Origin: an uncultured Rhizobiaceae bacterium
GTDB taxonomy: Bacteria > Pseudomonadota > Alphaproteobacteria > Rhizobiales > Rhizobiaceae
DNA length: 64,000 bases
Assembly (NCBI GenBank): GCA_951813045.1
Contig: CATOTF010000002.1
Coordinates: forward strand, 992,001-1,056,000
Direction of reading: 5' to 3'
Shown here: in pieces, positions 18,039 to 27,800 of the stretch
How the letters are laid out: every line of letters starts with the position of its first letter
Position numbering within the stretch: the first letter of the stretch is position 1
Notes under the pieces: model-generated
What the model was told of the DNA's origin: nothing
What the model saw: the letters and a program-made list of their open reading frames with translations, nothing else
Databases searched by the model: none
Made by a program: the position numbers and the translations under genes

Positions 18039-18688
18039 GTCAGGGGAGTCCCCGAAGGTACTTCACCGCGTTTGGATAATTCTTTCGCCCGGTCGCGCAT
18101 TTCGGCGGCTTTTGCGATCAATTTGTTGCGCCGCGCTTCCCGGAAAAGAACCGCAGCCCGACGTGTGATAAAATATAGAGGAACCGCAATGACGGGGCCA
18201 ACAATTGAGCCGCCAATCAGCATGGGATAAAGGATAGGCGTCCAGATGTGTTCAAACGCGGACATTGCCGCAGCACCATCCAGCGATGTAATTGCGCTAA
18301 TTACCTCTCCCATCGCTTCGGTAAGCGCAGGAGGTTCGGTATTTTCTTTCTTAACACTCAAAACAAAATTGCCGGTCTTATAAGCGGCGGCCCAAATTAG
18401 CGGAAATGTAAGAGGGTTGCCGACAAAAGTACCCAAAGCCGATGCGAGGATGTTGCCGCGAATTAGCCAAGCCAGAACAGCCGCGACGACAAAGTGCAGG
18501 CCCATGAATGGTGTAAATGAGGTAAAGGCACCTGCTGCAACACCGGCTGCAACTGCGTGAGGGGTAGCGGTCAGTCGAAGAATTCTTTTGGTGACATATT
18601 GTCCGGACCGTAACCACGAACGTCGGGGCCAAATCCAGACCCGAAAATTTTCTAACCAACTTGGAGGCTTTCGCCTTTTCAACAACAT
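18035..18688 (-). CDS. DUF2062 membrane protein
   Basis: About 217 residues from ATG at 18688; a GTG three codons upstream is also possible and neither has a clear Shine-Dalgarno. The [42 protein letters not shown] region, then [20 protein letters not shown], identify DUF2062. There are about three to four membrane segments, with a charged C-terminal tail ([21 protein letters not shown]). Function is unknown. Position between relA and acpS is conserved in Rhizobiales and is kept here. Confidence 0.9.
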   Translation of the reverse strand: MLLKRRKPPSWLENFRVWIWPRRSWLRSGQYVTKRILRLTATPHAVAAGVAAGAFTSFTPFMGLHFVVAAVLAWLIRGNILASALGTFVGNPLTFPLIWAAAYKTGNFVLSVKKENTEPPALTEAMGEVISAITSLDGAAAMSAFEHIWTPILYPMLIGGSIVGPVIAVPLYFITRRAAVLFREARRNKLIAKAAEMRDRAKELSKRGEVPSGTPLT

Positions 18689-18842
18689 ACGCGACACTTT
18701 TTGAATTTGCGGATTAAATTCCGCCTATTGAGACAGCCGCGCCCGGCAGTCCAATATGTTCACAATACCCAGGTTCCCTTAACATCCGGTTTGTGTTTAA
18801 TGCATGTCCAAATTTTGTCACGGCACTCAGGGTGGATAATAT

Positions 18843-21113
18843 TTAGCTGTTTACCCGTTCAACATTCGTCACAACCGACAGGCCCCGGATCTCGCGAATG
18901 ACCCGGTTGAGGTGGTTTAGATCCCAAACCTCAATTCCAAAAACCATTTCTGAAAGGCCGGGGTCAGGTTGGGATATAAACAGGTTGGCGATGTTGGATT
19001 CTGCATTTGCGATGATTTCGGATACCTCTGCGAGTGATCCCGGTGCATTGACCGCGATCACCTGAATTTTTGCGGGAAACCGTTCCCGGTTTTCCATGTC
19101 GATATCCCAACGCAGATCAATCCATTCATCTGCGCTGTCTTCAAACTTTTGTAGCGTTTCTGATTGGATCGGGTAGACGGTAACTCCTTCCCCTGGAGTA
19201 AGAATACCAACAATACGATCGCCCGGAACTGCCCCGCTATTCTGGTCCAGTCTGACCGGGAGGTCACCTTCTGCACCACGTATGGGAATAGCGTCAGCAA
19301 GTTCTTTGGCGGCGTCTGCATATTTCTCTCGGCGGCGTCCGGGAATACGGAACATGATGTTGGCGACACCCGATAGATTAAACCATCCTTCACCGGAGCC
19401 TGTTTTAGCTGCCTGTACCCGCTCTTTTTGATAGTTGGGGAAAACAGCTGTGAGCACATTTTCCGCCGGAAGTTCACCGCGGCCCACCGCAGCAATCGTG
19501 TCTTCCACAGAGGTGTGAGCCAGTTTTCCCAACACAGCCGTTAGTTGATCGGTCTCGAAACTTCGCCCGGCGCGCTTAAACGTCGTGCCGAGAATTTTTT
19601 CTCCAAGCCCGTAATATTGTTTTGCCCTTGCCTCGCGCGTCGCTCTTCTGATTCCTGCGCGCGCCTTGCCAGTCTTTACAACCTGTTCCCATGCAGGCGG
19701 CGGCGGTCTGCCTTCTGCACGGATGATGTGGACTTCATCACCATTTTTCAGTTTGGTAACGACGGGCGCCGCTCGCCCGTTGATACGGCATCCAACGCAG
19801 GAGTTTCCAACATCCGTGTGTACCGCATAGGCAAAGTCGATTGCGGTGGCTTCCTGGGGAAGCGCAATCAACCTGCCTTTTGGTGTAAAGCAAAACACCT
19901 GATCGTGAAACAATTCCAGACGAGTATGCTCAAATACATCATCCGGATGATCTTTGTCGGAAAGGGATTCAACCGTCCGGCGCAACCATGCATAGGATCT
20001 GCTTTCAGTTACCGCCTCTGGCTCCCCGCCTTGCCCAAGCGTTGGCGGGTTTTGCGATGAATCTGCGGGCGCGGTGTAAATACCATCTTTGTAGAGGGTA
20101 TGGGCGGCAATTCCCTGTTCTGCAATTTGATCCATTTCGTGGGTTCTGATTTGAAGCTCAACCCGTTGCCGGGATGGCCCGACAATTGTTGTGTGGATCG
20201 ACCGGTAGTCATTTTGCTTGGGCGTTGAAATATAATCCTTGAAACGCTCTGGAACAGCCGGCCATCGCGTGTGGATAACACCAAGGGCTTGATAACAATG
20301 GGAAACGTGATCCACGATCACTCGAAAGCCAATTACGTCAGACAATTGTTCGAAATTCACACCATTTCGTTCCATCTTTCGAAAGACGGAGTAGGGGCGT
20401 TTATTCCTGCTTTTTACGACAGCACTGATTTTGGCCTTTGCCAGATTGTTGACCACATTACCTTCAATTTCCAAAATAATGTCTTTTGTACGCTCCTGTA
20501 ACTCTGCAAGTTTTTTGTGTACCAGTGAGTACGCATCAGGATGTAAATGTTGAAAGGCGAGCTCCTCAAGCTCTTCACGCATTCCCTGCATGCCCATGCG
20601 CCCGGCAAGCGGCGCATAAATGTCCATGGTCTCCTGAGAAATGCGCTGGCGCTTTTCTACGGGCACGTGATTGAGCGTGCGCATATTGTGCAATCGGTCC
20701 GCCAGTTTTACCAGCAACACACGAACGTCGTCTGCAATTGCTAACAGCAAGCGGCGCAGGTTTTCGCCCTGTCTGGTTTTTTTGGATACTAGATCAATGC
20801 GCTTAAGTTTGGTCAGCCCATCGACCAAACGCCCGATTTTTGGGCCAAACATTCCATCAATTTCGCCGCGCGTCGCATCAGTGTCTTCAATCGTGTCATG
20901 GAGCAGGGCGGCCACCACACTGTCCTGATCCAGCTTCAGATCGGTCACAATTGCGGCGACCTCCAGAGGATGACTAAAATACGGGTCGCCAGATGAGCGG
21001 GTTTGATGGCGATGCTTGTGCATCGCGTAGACATAGGCCCGGTTTAACAGCTCCTCATCGGTGTTTGGGTGATAGGCGCAGACCCGATCTACAAGTTCGT
21101 TCTGGCGCATCAT
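18843..21113 (-). CDS. relA: Bifunctional (p)ppGpp synthetase/hydrolase
   Basis: 756 residues with the full RelA/SpoT order. The HD hydrolase has the metal ligands intact (YFSHPLEVAA and LLHDTIEDT, then KLADRLHNMRT). The synthetase domain has RFKDYISTPKQNDYRSIHT. The TGS domain (VFCFTPKGRLIALPQEATAIDFAYAVH) is followed by a zinc-finger-like helical region and a C-terminal ACT domain (VNAPGSLAEVSEIIANAESNI). The RxKD motif (RFKD) marks a bifunctional Rel rather than a synthesis-only RelA. It controls the stringent response. It lies about 160 nt downstream of rpoZ, with a terminator-like hairpin between them. The gene name relA follows alphaproteobacterial usage; rsh or spoT are also used. Confidence 0.96.
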   Translation of the reverse strand: MMRQNELVDRVCAYHPNTDEELLNRAYVYAMHKHRHQTRSSGDPYFSHPLEVAAIVTDLKLDQDSVVAALLHDTIEDTDATRGEIDGMFGPKIGRLVDGLTKLKRIDLVSKKTRQGENLRRLLLAIADDVRVLLVKLADRLHNMRTLNHVPVEKRQRISQETMDIYAPLAGRMGMQGMREELEELAFQHLHPDAYSLVHKKLAELQERTKDIILEIEGNVVNNLAKAKISAVVKSRNKRPYSVFRKMERNGVNFEQLSDVIGFRVIVDHVSHCYQALGVIHTRWPAVPERFKDYISTPKQNDYRSIHTTIVGPSRQRVELQIRTHEMDQIAEQGIAAHTLYKDGIYTAPADSSQNPPTLGQGGEPEAVTESRSYAWLRRTVESLSDKDHPDDVFEHTRLELFHDQVFCFTPKGRLIALPQEATAIDFAYAVHTDVGNSCVGCRINGRAAPVVTKLKNGDEVHIIRAEGRPPPPAWEQVVKTGKARAGIRRATREARAKQYYGLGEKILGTTFKRAGRSFETDQLTAVLGKLAHTSVEDTIAAVGRGELPAENVLTAVFPNYQKERVQAAKTGSGEGWFNLSGVANIMFRIPGRRREKYADAAKELADAIPIRGAEGDLPVRLDQNSGAVPGDRIVGILTPGEGVTVYPIQSETLQKFEDSADEWIDLRWDIDMENRERFPAKIQVIAVNAPGSLAEVSEIIANAESNIANLFISQPDPGLSEMVFGIEVWDLNHLNRVIREIRGLSVVTNVERVNS

Positions 21114-21213
21114 GCGCTTTAGATTCCCAATTATCTGCTCAATTTGTTCAATATTACAATGGTATTGACGGAGCCCGGTGACAAGTAAAATGAGGTAATC
21201 TTAAACGAAGGAG

Positions 21214-21249
21214 ACAAAAAAAGCCGGCCTGGGAATACCACACCGACTT
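21214..21249 (-). terminator. Probable Rho-independent terminator after rpoZ
   Basis: Read on the minus strand, AAGTCGG (21249-21243) pairs with CCGGCTT (21227-21221) with one G-U pair and a 15-nt loop, and runs directly into a stretch of seven T. It lies 28-63 nt after the rpoZ stop and about 100 nt before relA, so it may only partly separate the two genes. Confidence 0.6.
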
Positions 21250-21276
21250 AATTGTAAAAAACTTGGTTGGAGGCGA

Positions 21277-21681
21277 TTAGAAATCGTCGTTTTTTTCCGG
21301 CGGAACAAGACCCTGAATACCGGCGAGCAATTCTTCTTCTGATAATGTATCAAAAGTAACCGGAGCAGGGGCTTCCAATTCGCCCATAATTTGATCGGCT
21401 TCTTCCACGATGGGTTCTTCCGCCGCTTCCATCGCATCTTCCGGTTCATCAACTTCAACGTGTTTTTGAAGGGAATGAATCAGGTCTTCTTTCAAATCAC
21501 CCGGTGATAGTTGCTCGTCTGCAATTTCGCGCAGCGCAACAACGGGGTTCTTGTCATTATCACGATCAACAGAAATTTGTGATCCAGAAGAAATTTGACG
21601 TGAGCGGTGGCTTGCAAGCAAAACAAGCTCAAAACGGTTCGACACTTTGTCGATGCAATCTTCCACGGTAACGCGGGCCAT
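21277..21681 (-). CDS. rpoZ: RNA polymerase omega subunit
   Basis: 134 residues. [33 protein letters not shown] is the omega core, including the CIDKVxNRFELV and ASxRARxI elements. [16 protein letters not shown] follows. The acidic C-terminal extension ([19 protein letters not shown]) is normal for Rhizobiales. Omega helps assemble beta-prime into RNA polymerase and, in other bacteria, contributes to ppGpp binding, which fits its position beside relA. Confidence 0.96.
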   Translation of the reverse strand: MARVTVEDCIDKVSNRFELVLLASHRSRQISSGSQISVDRDNDKNPVVALREIADEQLSPGDLKEDLIHSLQKHVEVDEPEDAMEAAEEPIVEEADQIMGELEAPAPVTFDTLSEEELLAGIQGLVPPEKNDDF

Positions 21682-21854
21682 GCGCGGCTCCTGAAGCTAG
21701 GTTGTTGGGAATGGTGTTTGATCAGTGACTAAGCTGGATTTGTGGAGATTTCAAGGTTTTTCGTACGGGTTCCGGTTAATCTTATGCAATTAGGAAAACT
21801 ACGGTAAAATTCACCGGTGGTCAGGTTTCATTTTCCATTCCCGATTCAGTCAGA

Positions 21855-24842
21855 TCAAGCGGCGTGCGCAGCTGTGTTCTCGGTCGCAGGTGTTTCAACA
21901 CGTGAAGTATCCCCGTCCTTGAACAGGGTAGTTCCCTTTTCCCTGACGAAAAGCCCCATCCAATCACTCATAATATTGGCCGGCATAGGTTTGGAAATGA
22001 AATACCCTTGGATTTCATCGCATGTGGTGTCGCGTAGGAATTTGCATTCTTCTTCGTCCTCTACGCCCTCAACGACGACCTTGAGGCCCAGGCAATGAGC
22101 CATAACGGTCATTGCACTTACTAATGTAGCGTTGGCATGATTGGTGTGAACGCCGGTGATGAACGAGCGGTCGATCTTGATAACGTCGGGGTGCAGTCGT
22201 TGCAGGTATGTCAATGAAGACTGGCCCGTGCCAAAATCATCAAGTGCAATCACAACACCCAATTGTTGCAAGCGTTTGATCTGGCGGGCAGCAATTTCCA
22301 CATCATCGATTCTTGCGGTTTCTGTCACTTCGATCTGAACACGGGAAGGGGAGAACCGGATGGAGTTAATTTGATCAAACACGCGATCCATGAACTCAAC
22401 CCTGGCAAACTGGTTAGCCGACAGATTTATGGAAATTTTAGGCAGTGTTAATCCGGAATCACACCAGTGTTGCATTTGAATAAGGGCTGTTCTCAGCACC
22501 CACATATCAATTTCGCCGATCAATGATGATTTCTCAGCAACATCAATCACCTTATCCATCCTGACGTCATTTAATCGTTTGTTGTTGCAGCGCAGCAGGC
22601 ATTCCGCTGCTGATAACGCACCTGATTTCAAGTCAACGATTGGTTGGAAGAAAAGCTGAAAATCATCATTTTGTAACGCCTCGCGTATTCCCGCTTCTAT
22701 TTCCAGTCGACGTTGTGAGGACAGGATCATGTCAGCCGAAAATAATTTATAACCTTCAAGCACATTCTCTTTGCGAGAGCGTCGCATCGCGGAGGCTGCA
22801 TTTCGAGCCAGAATGTCGGCGGTTCCACCATCCTGCGGGAACATCGCGATTCCCGAGTTGCTCGACAGAAAAATCTCTTGGCCATCCACGACAAATGGGT
22901 CACGAATCTTCTTGTGAAACTGCGCTGTAATCCACGAAACGTCATTACGGCCATCAACTTCCGCGATGTTGAAGAGCAAATCACCGCAGGAGGCAAGTGC
23001 AACGATACTATCGCGCTCCCGTAGCCCTTCCATTACCCGATGTTTTACATCTGCAATCAAACCTGTCGATGGCGTTTTACCCAATGCTTCGGTCAAGTAA
23101 TCCCATGAATCAATTGATATTTGTATCAACGCTGAAGTTTTGCCATTGGCCTCTGCTACCTGAAGTGTGTGAGCAACATTCGACATAAATGTTTCAAGCT
23201 CGGTTGTAACAGGAGCCTGCTCGTTGCTCGCGGCAGTTGCCTGCTGATCAGAGTAAATATGACCGGTTGGATCAACCGGGTACGGTGCGGCTAATTGGTC
23301 GGAAGGCGGTATCGGCCCAGGGAAGGAGGGATCGATATCAACCGAAGCAAGGTTATTGCTCCAGTGAACCGATTTGTTTCGGCCGGATTTCTTTGCGAAA
23401 ATTGCGGCTTGTTCAGCGTGGTTGACGAGCGATTGTGCTGCAACACCACCTCCGGTTCCGTAGGCTATGCCAATGCTGACAGTTATGTTCATTCCCTGAG
23501 GGAGTAAGTTTTGCGAGTTCTTAGAGACGTTGAGCCGAACCGTTTCGCTAACTTTGCCAGCTTGGGTTGCGTCCATGTTTGGAAGCGCAACACAAAACTG
23601 ATCACCGGTGTAACGAGAAACACAACCAGCCGACCCAATCGTCAACTTGATTGTTTCTGCAACTCCGGAAAGAATGCGGTCCCCGGTCGCTGGGCCGTAG
23701 TTATCGTTAATGGCCTTAAAGTTATCCAGATCGATTACGAGAACTGAAGTCACGCTGGAATTGTTAGGCGCAGATTCCAGTTCTTTCTCAAGATGCTGGA
23801 AAAATGACCTGCGGTTAAGGCAATCGGTTAGGGAATCATGGCTGCTGAGATAGGCTAACTCATGGCTTTGGTGTTCGGCATGCTCCTCACTAACACGTAG
23901 CTTCTCAACTGTTTTTTCCAGTGCTTCCCGGTTGTGGCCAGTACGTGTGGTGTCTGTTAATGTAACAATTGCCCCGATCATCTTGTTTTTTTCATCTGCG
24001 ATCGTAGTCGCATTTACGGCGAAGTTATGTATGCTTCCCTTGGGGGTGCGCAGGCTTAGCAGGCCCTCGCGCGTTTCACGGTTTTCACGAATTGCTGTGT
24101 GCCAGGGATAGCCTCCAGCTTGTGCCCGCCCATCCACCATGCGCCATGATAAGGAGTTGATCTTGCTTCCTATTTCAGGGGCATTTCCCTCGTCATAAAT
24201 ATCTGCAAACGCTTGATTTACCAGAAGAATACGTTCTTTTTCATCCAGAATAATCACACATTCGTTGAGTGTATCGAAGGACCTTTGAACCCTTTCTGGA
24301 ATTACGCGACCAGGGTCAAGTTCGTTTAATGTCCGGCGCAACATAAAGAAATAACCGATGAACCCGGCGGACATAAGAAATCCAAGGAACATGATTAAAG
24401 TTGCGGGTACACCAAATATGCGGGTTCCCGAGGATGCTGGCCCAAAAGATAGTTCAATTGTTCCTTGCAATCCGTCGGCGCCATAGAGCGGAACACTCAC
24501 GTGGGTCGGTGTGGACTTTCCGTCTTTTGGGGCGACCCAGTACTTCTTGTGATCACCAGCGGATAGGACAATTGAACCATCGGCACGACGCAACGCGCTG
24601 GAAAAAACATCATGATTGCGTTTCACAACGGAGTTTAGCGTCTCTTCCAATGTTGTATTGTCGCCTCGGTTTGCAGCTCCGGCGAGCTGCACGGCTAGTG
24701 ATTCAGCAACTTTTGCCCGCGATTCAAGCTCGACCTGGTGGCCGTCTGGTAAAAGTCCCAGAACATACGCCGTCAGCGCAATTGCAAGCGTAAGCGACAT
24801 TAAGCCAACGCTTAGCCAAATTGTCGGCTTATATCGTCTCAT
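21855..24842 (-). CDS. Membrane PAS-GGDEF-GGDEF-EAL protein, probable c-di-GMP phosphodiesterase
   Basis: 995 residues. Membrane segments at about 8-30 and 146-168 enclose a periplasmic region of about 115 residues. A PAS domain (about 187-300) precedes a first GGDEF domain (about 335-495) whose signature is YTGDQF at 411-416 instead of GGDEF. A second GGDEF-like domain (about 550-705) has only SCGDLLF at 618-624. The EAL domain (about 710-960) is intact: ECLLR at 747-751 (ExLxR), N806, E838, DDFGTG at 868-873, K889 and E925. It should hydrolyse c-di-GMP, while cyclase activity is doubtful. Its ATG shares one base with the stop of the giant repeat protein (TAATG), so the two are translationally coupled. 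A LapD-like sensor role for a surface adhesin is an inference. Confidence 0.9.
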   Translation of the reverse strand: MRRYKPTIWLSVGLMSLTLAIALTAYVLGLLPDGHQVELESRAKVAESLAVQLAGAANRGDNTTLEETLNSVVKRNHDVFSSALRRADGSIVLSAGDHKKYWVAPKDGKSTPTHVSVPLYGADGLQGTIELSFGPASSGTRIFGVPATLIMFLGFLMSAGFIGYFFMLRRTLNELDPGRVIPERVQRSFDTLNECVIILDEKERILLVNQAFADIYDEGNAPEIGSKINSLSWRMVDGRAQAGGYPWHTAIRENRETREGLLSLRTPKGSIHNFAVNATTIADEKNKMIGAIVTLTDTTRTGHNREALEKTVEKLRVSEEHAEHQSHELAYLSSHDSLTDCLNRRSFFQHLEKELESAPNNSSVTSVLVIDLDNFKAINDNYGPATGDRILSGVAETIKLTIGSAGCVSRYTGDQFCVALPNMDATQAGKVSETVRLNVSKNSQNLLPQGMNITVSIGIAYGTGGGVAAQSLVNHAEQAAIFAKKSGRNKSVHWSNNLASVDIDPSFPGPIPPSDQLAAPYPVDPTGHIYSDQQATAASNEQAPVTTELETFMSNVAHTLQVAEANGKTSALIQISIDSWDYLTEALGKTPSTGLIADVKHRVMEGLRERDSIVALASCGDLLFNIAEVDGRNDVSWITAQFHKKIRDPFVVDGQEIFLSSNSGIAMFPQDGGTADILARNAASAMRRSRKENVLEGYKLFSADMILSSQRRLEIEAGIREALQNDDFQLFFQPIVDLKSGALSAAECLLRCNNKRLNDVRMDKVIDVAEKSSLIGEIDMWVLRTALIQMQHWCDSGLTLPKISINLSANQFARVEFMDRVFDQINSIRFSPSRVQIEVTETARIDDVEIAARQIKRLQQLGVVIALDDFGTGQSSLTYLQRLHPDVIKIDRSFITGVHTNHANATLVSAMTVMAHCLGLKVVVEGVEDEEECKFLRDTTCDEIQGYFISKPMPANIMSDWMGLFVREKGTTLFKDGDTSRVETPATENTAAHAA

Positions 24843-27800
24843 TATGCTGCGTCCTCTTTAACCCGGGACCGAGCATCGCGCACAAACTCTAACATCATAT
24901 CAACATCCGAGATTTCTTCTTCCTCGTTTTCGTCTTTGCGGCCTGTTACAACAGAAATCGGGTCAAATTTACCCCAGGCCGGGATTGCTGACATTAATGC
25001 GGCGGCAACCGCACCACCGCGCAGGATAAATGACACGCCACCAACAGATAGAAGTGAGCTGAAGGCAAAGCTGACCTTGGCGACAGTCACATCACCAAAT
25101 TCACTGTGCTCCCGTACGTCATCCCTTGTTCGTTTTAACTCCTCTGAAAATACTTTTTGATCAATCGGTTGTATCTGGAATATTGGTTGTTCAATTTGCC
25201 TGGGTTCTTCGATCACCCTTTGAACAGGTGTGTTTGGAAGGTTGGTAAGGTCGATCGATGAATCTTCTACATGCACGACGGCTGAAATGCTTACCACAGG
25301 TTCAACTTTTCGGGCTGCCAGGACAGACCGCGGCGCTTCTTTGTTAGAAGTCGAAGAGGTGACAAAGTCGTCGGTTGAGATTTCACCGAGCGCTGCTCTG
25401 CCTTCACTCTCAGTTGCTTCGCCGTCCTCGTCGTCCGTCACATCTTCACTGATGACTGGAAAAAAACTTGCTGTTTCAGGGATAATTGTCTCGGAAGCCT
25501 GTTCTATCTCAAGACTGAATGTTGCTGACACCGTTCCTGCAATTGTGCCGTTTGCGATGTACTCGAAACTTACCGTTTCATTTCTGTTTCTGGCCGGAGT
25601 GAACGTCAGGCTGGCCAATTCATCTTTCGTGACGGTACTGCCATCTACGACGTCAATGGTTCCATTTGAATGGGCCAATCTACCAGAGCCAAGCTGAAGG
25701 TTCGTGAATGTTATCGATTGAAGCGGATCACCTTCTGGGTCGGAAAACCCAAAACTGCTTGGGTCAAAGACAAATGGCTCATTGCCCAACACATTTGCCG
25801 TTCCGCCTGTCGCTTCAGGAGCGTCATCGACTGGGGTGATGTTAACAGACATTCTTGCAGCAACGGATCCGTTGCTTGAATCATTGACCGTAAAGTCAAA
25901 ACCGGCCTGCTGATTGTTGTTTAACGCAGGTGTGAAGGTCAAGTCAGTCAACTCGATTGCGCTCAATGACATGCCGTCGGCAACGGTTACAGTGCCCGCA
26001 GAGTGAGTTAGCGTGCCACCGTGAAGGTCAAGGTTGGATATTGAGACAGATTGGACAGCGTCGCCCTCAATATCGGAATTTAAAAACTCAGGCAATGCGA
26101 ACGTGTAACCTGTGTCTTCAAATGTCGTTACAGAACTTGCCTGAGCGATCGGCGCGTCGTTGACTGGTGTAACAGTGATCAGCATTTGGGCCGCGGTGGC
26201 ACCATTATTCAAATCGTTGACTGTGTAATCAAACGATGCACCGGCGTTGCTGTTGGTAGCCGGGGTGAAGGTCAAGTCCGACAGTTGTCCTGCGGTAACC
26301 GTCATTCCGCTGGTTATGATGACCGATCCGTTGGAATGGGCCAGGGCACCACCGGCCAAATTTAGATTGCTAATGGTTACAGACCGAAGAGTATCACCTT
26401 CGATATCCGTAAAGTTGAAACGGGATTCATCAATTGCAACTGGAGTATCTTCAGCCGTCTCCACTTGGCTGGCAAGTGCCGTCGGGGCATCGTTGACTGG
26501 ATTAACATCAATGGTCATCTGTGCAATGGCGGTACCGTTGTTCATGTCATTGACACTGTAGTCAAACGTCGCGGTCGCTGAACTGTTGGCAGCGGGTGCG
26601 AATGTGAGGTCAGCTAATTGGGCTAAAGTGATGGTCATACCGTCAGTGACGGTGGAGGCTCCGCCAGAGTGAGTTAGAGTCCCGCCAGCAAGCGCCAAAT
26701 TAGTGATTGTTACAGATTGCAGGCCATCGTCCTCAACATCCGAAAAACTGAATTCTGATGCAGAGAATACGTGAGGGCTGTCTTCGTCTGTTGTAACCGA
26801 ATTGCCGATCGATACCGGCGCATCATTCACCGGTGTGACCGAAATATCCATTCTTCCGGCCACAATGCCGTTTTGACTATCATTTACGATGTATTCAAAC
26901 GAAGCTGGGCTGGTACTGTTTGATGATGGGGTAAAAGTCAGATCGGCCAATTGAGCCAATGTGACGGTTGTGCCATCGGCAACTGTAACGGTGCCACCTG
27001 AGTGGGTGAGGGTGCCACCAGACAAATCAAGATTTTCGATGGTGACAGATTGCAACGGGTCACCGTCGGGGTCAGTGAACACGAAATCGCCGGGAGTGAA
27101 AACCAATGGCGTATCTTCAGTTGCGGTGACCATTCCGCCATCTGCCACAGGTACGTCATTACCATTTATAACTTGAACACGAATTCTCTGTTCATCTGTG
27201 GCCCCCACGTTGTCTGTGACAGTTACGTCCACAAAGTAACTATTTCCGCCCCCTGGATCAGTTGGGTTTTCAAAGTCAGGGGGCGATTTGAATTGGAGCA
27301 AACCGGTGGTAGCATCGATGTTGAAGAAAGATGCTGCTGTTCCACCAGAGATCGAATAACGTAATGAGTTCGCAGGAGAATCCATATCTGACGCTGTTAC
27401 TGTAGTAACGTTGATTTGGTTTTCGACGTGATTAACAATCGTCGTTGATTGCCCGCCATTTGAGGTTATTACCGGCGCATCATTTTCAGGCGTAATTGTA
27501 ATAATCATCTGTCCGGCCGAGGTGGCGGGGTCATTGTCGTTCACGGAATAATCAAATGTTGCGGGCGCATTACTATTCACATCTGGTGTAAATGTCAGAT
27601 CGACAAGTTGAGCTAATGTAACAGTCGAACCGGAAACAACCGGTACAGTTCCGCCAGAATGGGTCAGAGCCCCACCATTCAACGCTAAATTGGATATTGT
27701 GACTGATTGCAGACTGTCACCTTCGACGTCAGTGAACTGGAAATCGGAAGCTGTAAATGTGTAATCTGTGTCCTCATTAGTCGACACCGCACCGGTTGTG

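Noticed and set aside
24842-25600. RTX/type I secretion signal at the C-terminus of the giant protein
   Set aside because: No GGxGxDxLx nonapeptides are present; the C-terminus is an acidic linker, a hydrophobic segment and a charged tail, and no secretion genes are nearby.
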